Assembly: GCF_000764025.1 (NCBI RefSeq)
Contig: NZ_KN234745.1
Location: forward strand, 124,001-188,000
DNA: 64,000 nt
Origin: Pseudohaliea rubra DSM 19751
Lineage (GTDB): Bacteria; Pseudomonadota; Gammaproteobacteria; Pseudomonadales; Halieaceae
Direction of reading: 5' to 3'
Below are positions 40,981-53,381 of this stretch, piece after piece. Below the pieces are notes generated by a model that saw nothing but the letters and a program-made list of their open reading frames with translations, was not told the DNA's origin and made no database searches. Numbering within the stretch: the stretch's first letter is position 1; each line of letters opens with the position of its first letter. The position numbers and the translations under genes were made by a program.

Positions 40981-43649
40981 TGTTGCCCCGCCGCCGCTGC
41001 GCTGTCGTCGGGCAGCGCAGCGGCAGTGCCGATGCGGCAGAGGCTGGCGAGGTCGCAGTAACGGCAGGCGCCCGGCGCCGGCTGCACGCCCGCGTCACCG
41101 GCCATGACTTCGGCGGCCAGAGTAGTGAGACGATCCTCCCAGACACTGCGGAGCGCCAGCCAGTCATCGACGGCCGGGTCGTCGGCGATGCCCGCACGAA
41201 GCTTCTTGTCGAGATCGTCAAGTCCGTCACCGACCCCCGCAGCCAGGAGGCGCAGCTGCCGTGGGCGCAGCTGCGCATAGGCGACACCGGCGAGGTCGGA
41301 GCCGCGGGCGAGACTGTAGAGCGGCAGCTGGGGACTGGTGATGCGGGTCGGGAAAATGCCGGCGAGCGAAGCACTGCCGCTCTTGTAGTCGATGACAAGC
41401 TCGCTTCCGTCGGCGAGCTTGTCTACCCGGTCCAGCTTCAGGCAGAGCTCAAGGCCGGCCAGCTTGAGCGTCACCGGGTCTTCCCGGGCGATTACGGTAA
41501 AAGGCCGGGGCCGCTCGGCCTCAAGCGCCAGCCAGGCTTCGAGGGTGTCGGCCAGACGCGTCCGCTCGAGGATCAGGCAGGCGCCGCCGACCACCTCCTG
41601 CCGGTCTTTGTGCACGGCATCCATGGCGCTCCCGGCAGCAGCTTCGCAGTGGCGGCGGCGAGCGGGTGCGGCGAGGGACAGAAGTGTTGCGCTGTCTCCG
41701 AGGACGCCCCAGAGCTGGTAAAGCGCCGCGTGCAGCAGCACGCCCCGCTCCTGAGGGGTCAGACCTGTGACCGGTTGTGCCGGCGACCTGAGCCGGAGCC
41801 GGTGGCGGGCAAAGGCACGGAACGGACAGGCCGCCTGCGCCTCGAGGAGTCCAGCGCCCCCGTGCACGCCCTCCTCGCCCACCGGCGGCGCCCGGGGGTC
41901 CTCGAGCTGTTCAAGTACCGCCTCTGCCCGGCGTGCCAGCCATGCCTCCTCTCCTGCCGTCGGCGTGGCCTCGACCGGAGGCAGCGTGCCGAGGAACGGA
42001 CTTGGCAGCAGCGGTGCCCCGTCGGCGGCTAGCGCTGTGCTCATCACCAGGGTGCCGACGGCCGCCTCATAGCGCCTCAGCAGCTGGCTGGCAAAGGCGT
42101 GTTCGCCTTCCGGCGTACACTGGGCCATCCTTGCGCGCCGCTGCAGAGACAGCGGTATCAGCGGGCTCGGTCTGGCCGGCGCCGGCCAGGCGCCCGCGTG
42201 CATCCCGGAGACCCAGAGCGCATCGAAGGCCAGCCCCGCTGCCTCAAGAGCACCGAGCACCTGGATGTCCGCGTCTGCGGTCTTGGGCTGGAACACGCGC
42301 TGGCTCAAGCACTCACGCAGAAGCTGCAGCGCTTCCGCAGCACCGAGCGCAGGTCCGAGGGCTGCACATTGCGCAAAGCTGCAAAGCGTTTCCTCCCAGA
42401 GGCCCTGTTGCTGGTATTCCAGGGAGTCCAGGCTGGGTCCGGGCCAGCCGAAGACTGCAAGGACGTCGCGAAAAAGCTCCACCCAGCCGTCGCCATCGCG
42501 ACGCCCGGGCCGCTCCGTAGCGTCGCGCAGGGCCATCAGCCGTTCACCGAGCTGTGTCTCCAGACGACCGGCGTGATGGCGCAGCAGGCCGACATCAAGT
42601 CGCCGGGCGCCGAGGGCGCGCAACCGCTCCACCAGGGTCACCATGGCCGGGAGGTCCCGATCGGGCAGTGGCACAAAGCGGGAGCGCAGAGTAGCCAGGA
42701 CCTCCGCGAGGTCCACGCTGCCCTCGAGCAGAGCCAGCAAGCCGAGAGCGTCGCGGACGAGGGGCGCCCGGTCGAGCGCCAGTCCGGCACTGTAGTTGAC
42801 GGGCAGGCGGTCGTAATTGGCGTCGATACAGCCGAAGGCGCGGCGCAGCTGGTAATCGAGGGCAGCGCGGCGCACCGGGTCAGCGTCGAGCACCACGCCG
42901 ATGCGCGCACCCGGATCCGCGGCTGCCCGCGCGGCAGCCCAGTCAGCGATAGCCCGGAGTTCGTCATGCTGCTCCGCGAAGCAGCGAAGCTCGCGCTGCG
43001 CCCGGGGCGGGCTTGACGGCGCGTCGACCAGTGGCAGGCCGAACCGTTCCAGGCATGCGAACACCAGAGGGGGGAGATCATGGCAGTCGACAAGGGTCAA
43101 AGGCACGGGTGCCGGCGCCGGATCATCGAGGAGGTCGCGCAGACAGTCCGCCGGCGTGGCGGCTCCGAGGCGGCGAAGCTCCTCCTCAAAGCGGTGCCGC
43201 CAGCGCAGAAAATGGGCGCTGTCGCCACCGAGGCGGAACTGCTGGCGCGTTGCCTCGACATCGCAATCGATCCGCCAGCGCAATAGCGCGTCCCGGGCGC
43301 GCTGTGCCAGGCGCGCGGCCTCGCCCGGCTGGAGCAGCGAAAACCCTGTGGCATCATCGCTGTCGGCGGCGATCACCCGTCGCCAGAGGTAGTGGATTGC
43401 AGCGGGCTCAAGGCAGTAGCGCAGGGGCAGGCGCCCCGCCGCCACAGCCTCCTCCCAGCGGCCGAGGAGCCAGCTCTCCACCGCCGCCACCGGGGCGGTC
43501 ACCCAGGCGCGGGCGCCGGTGGTCCGCTGGCGCTCATCCCAGGCGCGCTGAATATAGCGCGCCAGGCGGTGGTTCGCGGTAAGCACGCTGTCGCCACGCT
43601 CGAGGCAGGGCGCCAGCGGCGCCAGGTCATAAAGAAGTTTGCCGGCCAT
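40977..43649 (-). CDS. AddB-like PD-(D/E)XK nuclease, probable DNA-repair protein
   Basis: An 890-residue partner of the helicase. The N-terminus (LTANHRLARYIQRAWDE) aligns with the AddB-like region but lacks a Walker A motif, so it is probably not an active helicase. The C-terminal nuclease core is ELVIDYKSGSAS followed by QLPLYSLARG. Cysteines that could hold the AddB-type 4Fe-4S cluster are in AQAACPFRAFARH and GACRYCDLASLCRIG, flanking the nuclease. This architecture is that of the gammaproteobacterial 'probable DNA repair protein' family next to a UvrD-type helicase. It shares a 4-base ATGA overlap with the helicase gene. Confidence 0.87.
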   Translation of the reverse strand: MAGKLLYDLAPLAPCLERGDSVLTANHRLARYIQRAWDERQRTTGARAWVTAPVAAVESWLLGRWEEAVAAGRLPLRYCLEPAAIHYLWRRVIAADSDDATGFSLLQPGEAARLAQRARDALLRWRIDCDVEATRQQFRLGGDSAHFLRWRHRFEEELRRLGAATPADCLRDLLDDPAPAPVPLTLVDCHDLPPLVFACLERFGLPLVDAPSSPPRAQRELRCFAEQHDELRAIADWAAARAAADPGARIGVVLDADPVRRAALDYQLRRAFGCIDANYDRLPVNYSAGLALDRAPLVRDALGLLALLEGSVDLAEVLATLRSRFVPLPDRDLPAMVTLVERLRALGARRLDVGLLRHHAGRLETQLGERLMALRDATERPGRRDGDGWVELFRDVLAVFGWPGPSLDSLEYQQQGLWEETLCSFAQCAALGPALGAAEALQLLRECLSQRVFQPKTADADIQVLGALEAAGLAFDALWVSGMHAGAWPAPARPSPLIPLSLQRRARMAQCTPEGEHAFASQLLRRYEAAVGTLVMSTALAADGAPLLPSPFLGTLPPVEATPTAGEEAWLARRAEAVLEQLEDPRAPPVGEEGVHGGAGLLEAQAACPFRAFARHRLRLRSPAQPVTGLTPQERGVLLHAALYQLWGVLGDSATLLSLAAPARRRHCEAAAGSAMDAVHKDRQEVVGGACLILERTRLADTLEAWLALEAERPRPFTVIAREDPVTLKLAGLELCLKLDRVDKLADGSELVIDYKSGSASLAGIFPTRITSPQLPLYSLARGSDLAGVAYAQLRPRQLRLLAAGVGDGLDDLDKKLRAGIADDPAVDDWLALRSVWEDRLTTLAAEVMAGDAGVQPAPGACRYCDLASLCRIGTAAALPDDSAAAAGQQ

Positions 43650-43656
43650 GGCCTTC

Positions 43657-43686
43657 CTGTCAAAGCGGGCGCTGCTGGTCTAGAAT
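43657..43686 (+). promoter_or_regulatory. Predicted sigma70 promoter of the DAHP synthase gene
   Basis: CTGTCA (43657-43662) and TAGAAT (43681-43686) are spaced by 18 bases and match 4 of 6 and 5 of 6 consensus positions. The start site would be near 43693, giving a leader of about 45 bases. The element overlaps the 5' end region of the divergent nuclease gene. Confidence 0.5.
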
Positions 43687-43738
43687 GCTGCGCCCTCCAT
43701 TTGAGAGGGACTTTAGCAGGAAGGCGAGGAAAACCGCC

Positions 43739-44848
43739 ATGAGCGAGCGCGAACTCAAGCAGTCGGTGCACAATGTCAATGTCGCGGGCCAGAAGGTTCT
43801 CATTCCGCCGGCGGCGCTGAAGGCCGAGCTGCCCCTCGGCGAAACGGCCCTCGGGACCTTGACCCGCAGCCGCCAGGTCATCGAGGACATCCTCGACGGC
43901 CGGGACCCGCGCCTGTTCGTGGTCGTGGGACCCTGCTCCATCCACGACCCGGAGGCCGCCCGGGACTATGCGCGGCGCCTCAAGGCGCTGGCCGACGAGG
44001 TCAGCGACACGCTGTTCATCGTTATGCGGGCCTACTTCGAGAAGCCGCGGACGACCGTCGGCTGGAAGGGGTTGATCAACGACCCCTACATGGATGATAC
44101 CTTCCGCATCGAGGATGGCCTCCGCCTTGGCCGTAGACTCCTGCTGGACCTCCTCGAGCTGGGGCTGCCCACGGCGACGGAGGCCCTGGACCCGATATCA
44201 CCCCAGTACCTCCAGGATCTCATCGCGTGGTCGGCGATCGGCGCGCGGACCACCGAGTCCCAGACCCATCGGGAGATGGCCAGCGGCCTGTCCTCCGCCG
44301 TGGGCTTCAAGAACGGTACGGATGGCAGCCTCACCGTCGCCACCAACGCGCTCAAGTCCGCCGCCCGCCCCCACCGCTTCCTCGGTATCAATCATGAGGG
44401 CCGCGTCGCCGTCTACACCACCCGGGGCAATCGTTACGGGCACATCGTGCTCCGCGGCGGAAGCCAGGGGCCAAACTACGACTCGGTGCATGTGAAACTT
44501 GCCGAGACGGCCCTGGCTGAAGCGGGTCTGTCGACGAACATCATGGTGGACTGCAGCCACGCCAACTCGAACAAGCGGCCGGAGCTGCAGCCACTGGTGG
44601 TGGAAAACGTCGTCAACCAGATTCTGGAGGGTAACGCGTCCATCGTCGGCCTTATGATCGAGAGCCACCTGGAGGCCGGCAGCCAGCCTCTCGCGCCGCC
44701 GGCGGAACTGGCCTACGGCGTGTCTGTCACGGATGGCTGCATCGGCTGGAGCGAGACGGAGCAATGCCTGCGTGAGGCGCGGGCTGCGCTGCGGGGGAGA
44801 CTGCCCGGGCGCCGCCGGGGGGCGGCCGCCCCGGCCACCGATCAGTAG
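43739..44848 (+). CDS. aroG: 3-deoxy-7-phosphoheptulonate synthase (class I)
   Basis: A 369-residue enzyme joining phosphoenolpyruvate and erythrose 4-phosphate, the first step of aromatic amino-acid synthesis. Motifs: [40 protein letters not shown] (shown in part), [28 protein letters not shown] and SVTDGCIGW. These are the AroF/G/H-type metal and substrate sites. Which allosteric type it is cannot be told from motifs. The C-terminus has a short basic tail ([17 protein letters not shown]) beyond the usual end. It overlaps the convergent nfuA by 7 bases. Confidence 0.95.
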   Translation: MSERELKQSVHNVNVAGQKVLIPPAALKAELPLGETALGTLTRSRQVIEDILDGRDPRLFVVVGPCSIHDPEAARDYARRLKALADEVSDTLFIVMRAYFEKPRTTVGWKGLINDPYMDDTFRIEDGLRLGRRLLLDLLELGLPTATEALDPISPQYLQDLIAWSAIGARTTESQTHREMASGLSSAVGFKNGTDGSLTVATNALKSAARPHRFLGINHEGRVAVYTTRGNRYGHIVLRGGSQGPNYDSVHVKLAETALAEAGLSTNIMVDCSHANSNKRPELQPLVVENVVNQILEGNASIVGLMIESHLEAGSQPLAPPAELAYGVSVTDGCIGWSETEQCLREARAALRGRLPGRRRGAAAPATDQ

Positions 44849-45417
44849 AAGGCCTGGCTGCGATCCGTGTGGTCGGTCACGTCGCGGACTCCAGCCAGCT
44901 GCGGTACCTGGTCCAGCAGCGTCCGCTCAACGCCGTTCTTGAGGGTTATGTCCACGGCGCTGCAGCCCTGGCAGCCACCGCCGAACTGGAGCACGGCAAA
45001 CTGGTCCCCGGTAATTTCCACCAGGCTGACCTCTCCACCATGAGCGGCGAGTGACGGGTTGATCTCGTTATAAAGGATGTAGTTGACGCGGTCCTCCAGG
45101 GGACTGTCGTCGCCCACCCGCGGCATCTTGGCGTTCGGTGCCTTGATGGTCAGCTGCCCGCCCATACGGTCCTTGGCGTAGTCCACCAGCGCGTCTTCCA
45201 GAAAGGGGACACTCCGCGGCTCGAACCAGGCGGTCAACTTGTCGAAGGCATGCTCGATATCCTCCTCGCACAGATCGCCCTGCCGGCAGTAGGCGATGCA
45301 GGTCTCCGCGCGAGGGGTGCCCGGCTGATTGATGAAGACCCTGACGCCGAGCGCATCCTCCTGCTTGGCGAGCAGTTCCGCGAGATAATCCTGGGCAGCT
45401 TCGGTGATAGTAATCAT
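44842..45417 (-). CDS. nfuA: Fe/S biogenesis protein NfuA
   Basis: A 191-residue 4Fe-4S carrier. The N-terminal degenerate A-type domain (about 1-95) has lost most cluster cysteines, and the C-terminal Nfu domain carries the CxxC in [19 protein letters not shown]. The length equals E. coli NfuA (191). It delivers clusters to apo-enzymes under iron or oxidative stress; likely clients in this window are CysI, ETF-QO and the AddB-like nuclease. Its promoter holds an IscR-like dyad. Confidence 0.96.
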   Translation of the reverse strand: MITITEAAQDYLAELLAKQEDALGVRVFINQPGTPRAETCIAYCRQGDLCEEDIEHAFDKLTAWFEPRSVPFLEDALVDYAKDRMGGQLTIKAPNAKMPRVGDDSPLEDRVNYILYNEINPSLAAHGGEVSLVEITGDQFAVLQFGGGCQGCSAVDITLKNGVERTLLDQVPQLAGVRDVTDHTDRSQAFY

Positions 45418-45428
45418 GCTGGGCGCTT

Positions 45429-45453
45429 CTTCCTGAGTGATTTACTCAGGTAT
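45429..45453 (-). promoter_or_regulatory. IscR-like operator in the nfuA promoter
   Basis: The perfect dyad CCTGAGT-GATTT-ACTCAGG (arms 45432-45438 and 45444-45450) lies in a 25-base segment that matches about 21 positions of the E. coli type 1 IscR motif. The main difference is the symmetric swap of GACT/AGTC to GAGT/ACTC. It touches the -10 element, a position that would block transcription when bound. Confidence 0.6.
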
Positions 45454-45457
45454 TATA
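45452..45457 (-). promoter_or_regulatory. nfuA -10 element
   Basis: A perfect TATAAT on the minus strand, 34 bases upstream of the nfuA start. TTGCAC stands 19 bases upstream of it, a slightly long spacing. The IscR-like dyad overlaps its downstream edge. Confidence 0.6.
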
Positions 45458-45498
45458 GCAGCCCCGGCCGGGGCGAGTGCAAGCGCAGGTGTCCCACG

Positions 45499-45513
45499 GA
45501 AGGCGTCGCCTTC
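45499..45513. other. Small hairpin upstream of metH
   Basis: GAAGGC and GCCTTC pair around GTC, 64 bases before the metH start. TAGACT at 45517-45522 could be a -10 for metH. No cobalamin or SAM riboswitch is recognisable in the 159-base gap. Confidence 0.3.
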
Positions 45514-45576
45514 TGCTAGACTACGCCGCTTTCGACGGGTGCCTGCACACCCCTTAACAACCAGCCAGAGGTATCC

Positions 45577-49272
<3,696 letters not shown>

Positions 49273-49293
49273 CACAGGACCCTGAGGGAGCAT

Positions 49294-49575
49294 ATGCAAG
49301 ACCGCGACGACAACGCCAGCGCCACGCCGGACGGGGACGCCGGAAAAAACACGGAGTCGCCTGCGGCGCCGGAAGCGCGGAAGGGTCTAGGCGTTCTTCA
49401 GGTGGTAAGCAGCGTGTTCGCCGCGGGCCTCGGTGTGCAGAGCAGCCGTAACCGCGAGAGGGATTTCAGTCAGGGGCGCGCCGGTAGCTTTATCGTGGCG
49501 GGGCTGGCTTTCACGGCGCTGTTTATCGGCGCCGTATTGACGGTGGTGAAGCTGGTGCTCGCCGGCGCCGACTGA
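49294..49575 (+). CDS. DUF2970 small membrane protein
   Basis: A 93-residue protein with a good ribosome site (GAGGGAG) 21 bases after metH. The N-terminal 30 residues are polar and variable; the conserved part LGVLQVVSSVFAAGLGVQSS leads to one hydrophobic helix (FIVAGLAFTALFIGAVLTVV). This is the DUF2970 family of proteobacterial inner-membrane proteins, with no known function. Transcription with metH is likely. Confidence 0.85.
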   Translation: MQDRDDNASATPDGDAGKNTESPAAPEARKGLGVLQVVSSVFAAGLGVQSSRNRERDFSQGRAGSFIVAGLAFTALFIGAVLTVVKLVLAGAD

Positions 49576-49580
49576 GCGCG

Positions 49581-49697
49581 CTACCCCGGCATTCCAGAAA
49601 GCCACAGGTAGAGGCCGAAAACCGCGATGGCGATGATCGCCGTGACCGCTAGCGCGTCTGCCGCGCCGTCGCTGCTGCCGTTGTGCCGGGTTGCCAT
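49581..49697 (-). CDS. Predicted 38-residue single-helix membrane protein
   Basis: A short open frame MATRHNGSSDGAADALAV... with a hydrophobic helix (VTAIIAIAVFGLYLWLSG) and stop TAG. AGAAGGA lies about 11 bases before the ATG, and a sigma70-like promoter (49771-49798) points at it, so it looks like a real short gene in an otherwise gene-free 332-base gap. I recognise no family. The polar N-terminus followed by one helix suggests an inner-membrane micropeptide. It converges on the DUF2970 gene with a 5-base gap. Confidence 0.55.
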   Translation of the reverse strand: MATRHNGSSDGAADALAVTAIIAIAVFGLYLWLSGMPG

Positions 49698-49770
49698 GGA
49701 GTTGCAGATCCTTCTTTGTTGTTCGCCGAGCGAGGGAAGTTGCGAGCGTGCCCGGAAGCCCGAGCCGGCG

Positions 49771-49798
49771 CATTATAACAGGGCCAGCGCCTTTCCCA
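49771..49798 (-). promoter_or_regulatory. Predicted sigma70 promoter of the 38-residue gene
   Basis: On the minus strand TTGGGA, a 16-base spacer and a perfect TATAAT (plus-strand ATTATA at 49771-49776). The start site would be about 65 bases above the small ORF. The plus strand of 49698-49907 must also hold the cysI promoter, but I cannot identify it with confidence. Confidence 0.5.
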
Positions 49799-49907
49799 AG
49801 CCCCCCGGAGCCGGCGGCCTTCACGTTCTAAGCTTACGCAGAAATCGAATATCTAGCGGCGTGGTTATTCTGCTAGAGTGCGCCCGAAGCCATAGATCCT
49901 GACTCCC

Positions 49908-51578
49908 ATGTATCGCTACGACGACTACGATCAGCGCCTTGTCGACGAGCGCGTTGACCAGTTCCGTGACCAGACGGCGCGCTATCTGCGCGGCGATCTC
50001 CTCGAGGCGGAGTTCCTGCCCCTGCGGCTGCAGAACGGCCTCTACGTTCAGCGCCTGGCGCCCATGTTGCGCATCGCCGTCCCTTACGGCCTCCTTGAGG
50101 CTCGCCAGCTGCGTAAGCTTGCCTACATCACGCGCCATTACGACAAGGGCTATGCACACATCAGTACACGGCAGAACGTGCAGATCAACTGGCCGCGGGT
50201 TGAAGACGTCCCGGACATTCTCGAGGACCTTGCCAGCGTACAGATGCACGCGATCCAGACCAGCGGCAACTGCATCCGAAATACAACCACAGACCCCCTC
50301 GCCGGGGTGGCTGCCGACGAGCTCGAGGATCCACGACCGTGGTGCGAGCTCATCCGCCAATGGTCCACACTGCACCCGGAGTTCGCCTTTCTGCCGCGCA
50401 AGTTCAAGATCGCCGTGTGTGGCAGCGCCGAGGACCGGGCGGCCATCCACAGCCACGATATCGGCCTCGAAATTGTGCCCGGGCCTGCCGGTGAGAACGG
50501 CTTCCGCGTGCTTGCGGGCGGGGGCCTGGGCCGGACACCGGTGATCGGCAGCGAAATCCGTCCCTTTCTCGAGCGGCGCCATCTGCTTTCCTACCTCGAG
50601 GCAATTCTGCGCGTGTACAACCAGCACGGGCGCCGCGACAACAAGTACAAGGCGCGAATCAAGATCCTCGTCAAGGCCATGGGCGTCGAGGCCTTCACCG
50701 CAGCCGTCGAGAGCGAGTGGGAGCGCCTGCGGGACGGTCCAACGACCCTGCCCGAAGAGGAAATCGAACGCATTGCTGGTTTTTTCCGCGGACCCGCCTA
50801 TGCGGCTCTTGACCCTGCCGCGGAGGCTGCTGTGCTTGAGGCACACTGCGCCAGCGAACCGATTTTTGCCAACTGGGTGCAGCGCAACAGCCACGACCAT
50901 CAGGAACCGGGCTACCGGGCCGTTACGGTGTCTCTCAAGGCAACGGGCAACCCGCCCGGCGATGTCTCCGACGCTCAGCTCGACTGCCTTGCGGACCTCT
51001 GCGAGGCCTACAGCTTCGGCCAGCTTCGCACCACTCACCAGCAGAACATCGTGTTGGCCGATGTGCGCGAAAGCGACCTGCTTGCGCTCTGGCGGGGCCT
51101 GCAGGCCGTAGGGCTCGCCTGCCCCAATGCCGGTTATCTCACGGACATAATCTGCTGCCCCGGCGGCGACTTCTGCTCCCTCGCCAACGCCAAGTCGATT
51201 CCCGTTGCCGAGGCCATCCAGGCCCGCTTCGAGGACCTTGACTACCTCTATGACCTTGGCCCCCTCGAGCTCAACATCAGCGGCTGTATGAACGCCTGCG
51301 GCCACCATCATATCGGCCACATCGGCATCCTCGGGGTAGACAAAAAGGGCGAAGAGTTTTTTCAGGTGTCCCTCGGCGGCAGCCAGAGTAAGGAAGCGAG
51401 CCTGGGCCAGATTCTTGGCCCCTCTTTCCGCCGCGAGGACATGCCCGACGTTATCGAGACCCTGCTTCGGGTCTACCTCGACCACCGCCTGGAAGACGAG
51501 AGTTTTCTCGAGGCCCTCCGCCGCATCGGCATGCAACCCTTCAAGGACCGCGTCTATGACAACGGTAACGCCCGCTAA
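49908..51578 (+). CDS. cysI: Assimilatory sulfite reductase hemoprotein
   Basis: A 556-residue siroheme and 4Fe-4S enzyme reducing sulfite to sulfide. The N-terminal repeat has KLAYITRHYDKGYAHISTRQ and MHAIQTSGNCIRNTTTDP; the second repeat keeps FGQLRTTHQQNIVLADV. Cluster and siroheme cysteines are in IICCPGGDFCSLANAKS and LNISGCMNACGHHHIGHIG (C-x5-C and C-x3-C). It is the CysI/NirA-like form without a flavoprotein partner here. The gene is followed by DUF934 with a 23-base overlap. Cofactor supply fits the siroheme gene at the start of the window and NfuA. Confidence 0.94.
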   Translation: MYRYDDYDQRLVDERVDQFRDQTARYLRGDLLEAEFLPLRLQNGLYVQRLAPMLRIAVPYGLLEARQLRKLAYITRHYDKGYAHISTRQNVQINWPRVEDVPDILEDLASVQMHAIQTSGNCIRNTTTDPLAGVAADELEDPRPWCELIRQWSTLHPEFAFLPRKFKIAVCGSAEDRAAIHSHDIGLEIVPGPAGENGFRVLAGGGLGRTPVIGSEIRPFLERRHLLSYLEAILRVYNQHGRRDNKYKARIKILVKAMGVEAFTAAVESEWERLRDGPTTLPEEEIERIAGFFRGPAYAALDPAAEAAVLEAHCASEPIFANWVQRNSHDHQEPGYRAVTVSLKATGNPPGDVSDAQLDCLADLCEAYSFGQLRTTHQQNIVLADVRESDLLALWRGLQAVGLACPNAGYLTDIICCPGGDFCSLANAKSIPVAEAIQARFEDLDYLYDLGPLELNISGCMNACGHHHIGHIGILGVDKKGEEFFQVSLGGSQSKEASLGQILGPSFRREDMPDVIETLLRVYLDHRLEDESFLEALRRIGMQPFKDRVYDNGNAR

Positions 51579-52059
51579 CGGCTCGCCTGTGCGGGTAGCT
51601 CTCCTGCGCGACGGTGCCATCGTCGCTGACGACTGGCTGCCCCCGGCAGAGCAAAGCCCGAACGACGGCGAGGCCCGCATTCTAACCCTCACCCAGTGGC
51701 AAGGGGCCGCCTGCCCCGGCGATGCCGCCGTGCAGCTCGAAGCCGGGGATGACCTAGAGCCACTGCTCGCGGCCCTGGCAGGGCTGCCGCTGGTGGCCGT
51801 GCACTTCGCCAGCTTTACCGACGGCCGGGGCTTCTCCCTCGCCCGCAGGCTCCGGGAGGCGGGTTTTATCGGCGAGCTTCGCGCCCGGGGCCAGCTGCTT
51901 CCGGACCAGGCACAGTACCTGCAGCGCTGCGGTTTCAATGCGCTGGAATTCACAGATCCAGAGCGCCTGGCCCAGGCGCAGGAACGGCTTTCGGTGTTCA
52001 GCAACGGTTATCAGGGTGCTGCAGACCAGCCTCTGCCCTTGTTCCGGCGCCGCGCCTGA
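51556..52059 (+). CDS. DUF934 protein associated with sulfite reductase
   Basis: A 167-residue protein whose ATG lies inside the last 23 bases of cysI. The family core VAVHFASFTDGRGFSLARRLREAGFIGELRARGQLLPDQ (quoted in part: FTDGRGFSLARRLRE and LRARGQLLPDQAQYL) is typical of DUF934. Members almost always follow cysI in proteobacteria and are thought to help sulfite reduction, possibly in electron delivery or assembly; the mechanism is not known. The coupling here supports a subunit-like role. Confidence 0.88.
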   Translation: MTTVTPANGSPVRVALLRDGAIVADDWLPPAEQSPNDGEARILTLTQWQGAACPGDAAVQLEAGDDLEPLLAALAGLPLVAVHFASFTDGRGFSLARRLREAGFIGELRARGQLLPDQAQYLQRCGFNALEFTDPERLAQAQERLSVFSNGYQGAADQPLPLFRRRA

Positions 52060-52117
52060 CGTGCACCGAGCCCCACCGAGGGGCTAGACTGGCTCTTTAC
52101 GTCATGCCGGGGGCCCC

Positions 52118-53278
52118 GTGGAAGGCGCGTCCATCACCTTCTCTTTCTTCCTGATCTTTTCCGGTGCGGCAGTCTTCGCTTCGGTTGCCCTCTATACGCG
52201 GCAACCCCTGATCATCGCCTATATCGCCCTCGGCGCCTGCATCGGGCCCTACGGCCTCAGCCTGGTGCCGGACCTCAAGCTGTTATCGGACATCGGTCAC
52301 ATCGGAATCATCTTCCTGTTGTTTCTGCTTGGCCTTGATATGCAGCCCCGGGCGCTTTTCGCCACCTTGCGTAATGCCACGGTGGTGATGGTGATCAGTT
52401 CGACTCTGTTTCTCCTGGCCGGCTATGCCCTGGCCCTCCCCTTTCTGCCAACGCGCCTTGATGCGCTCGTGGTGGGGGCCGCGATGATGTTTTCATCGAC
52501 CATCATCGGCATCAAGCTGTTGCCGACCACAGTGCTGCATCACCGGCATACCGGTGAGTTGATGGTAGGGATGCTGCTGCTCCAGGACCTGCTTGCGATT
52601 GTTGTGCTCATGCTGCTCATGGGCGGCGACGGCGGCGGCAGCGCGGCCGCCCTGTCGCTGCTCAGCCTGCCGCTCCTTGGTGCCGGGGCCTGGGTCGCCG
52701 TGCGCTTCGTATTGCTGCCGCTCATCGCCCGCTTCGATCGCTTCCACGAGTACATTTTTCTGGTCGCTATCGGCTGGTGCCTGGGCGTGGCGGAAGTGGC
52801 CCAGCTCCTCGGCCTCAGTGAGGAGATCGGCGCCTTCATCGCCGGCGTAACCATTGCTACCAGCCCCATCGCCCAGTACATCGCCGGCAGCCTGCGGCCG
52901 CTTCGCGATTTCTTCCTGATCCTGTTCTTTTTCAGCGTCGGCGCCCGCTTCGACCTCGGTCAGCTGGACCGCATCCTGCTGCCGGCGCTGTTGCTGTCTG
53001 CGCTGGTGCTGGCGCTGAAGCCGGTCACTTACCGCTATCTCCTCGGCGGCATGAGCGAGAGTCGCAGCCTCGCCTGGGATCTGGGCTTCCGCCTGGGCCA
53101 GGCCAGCGAGTTCTCTCTGCTCATCGCCTATATCGCTTTTGATCGGGCGCTCATCAGCCAGGATGCCTCCCTGCTTATCCAGGCCACCACGATCCTGACA
53201 CTTCTGGCCTCGTCCTATATCGTGGTGCTCAACTACCCCACCCCGATCGCCATCTCGGACCGGCTTCGGCGGGACTAG
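52118..53278 (+). CDS. CPA2-family monovalent cation:proton antiporter
   Basis: A 386-residue membrane protein starting at GTG, with about 12-13 helices. Family patterns: FASVALYTRQPLIIAYIALG, IGIIFLLFLLGLDM, and MFSSTIIGIKLLPTTVLHHRHTGELMVGMLLLQDLLAI (in part). It resembles the membrane domain of KefB/C but ends right after the last helix, without the TrkA-N regulatory domain, so it is probably not glutathione-gated. The ion (Na+ or K+) cannot be told from sequence. Confidence 0.88.
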   Translation: MEGASITFSFFLIFSGAAVFASVALYTRQPLIIAYIALGACIGPYGLSLVPDLKLLSDIGHIGIIFLLFLLGLDMQPRALFATLRNATVVMVISSTLFLLAGYALALPFLPTRLDALVVGAAMMFSSTIIGIKLLPTTVLHHRHTGELMVGMLLLQDLLAIVVLMLLMGGDGGGSAAALSLLSLPLLGAGAWVAVRFVLLPLIARFDRFHEYIFLVAIGWCLGVAEVAQLLGLSEEIGAFIAGVTIATSPIAQYIAGSLRPLRDFFLILFFFSVGARFDLGQLDRILLPALLLSALVLALKPVTYRYLLGGMSESRSLAWDLGFRLGQASEFSLLIAYIAFDRALISQDASLLIQATTILTLLASSYIVVLNYPTPIAISDRLRRD

Positions 53279-53326
53279 GCACAGCAAGAAATCGGGTATT
53301 AAGAAGAAACCAGGCCCAGGACAAAA

Positions 53327-53349
53327 AAAGCCGGCACAGGGCCGGCTTT
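53327..53349 (-). terminator. Rho-independent terminator of etfBA
   Basis: AAAGCCGGC and GCCGGCTTT pair over 9 bp around ACAGG. On the minus strand the stem runs into seven consecutive T residues. It is 32 bases beyond the etfA stop. It may also slow plus-strand transcription from the CPA2 gene, but the T-tract there is short. Confidence 0.9.
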
Positions 53350-53381
53350 CAGGGTAGTTGCCCGGCGGGCGGGGGCAGCTG

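Noticed and set aside
45418-45576. Cobalamin or SAM riboswitch before metH
   Set aside because: The gap is 159 bases, partly taken by the nfuA promoter, and shows only a 6-bp hairpin; no B12-box-like sequence is seen.
49821-52004. 727-codon minus-strand open frame
   Set aside because: Antisense to cysI and DUF934, both with strong motifs.
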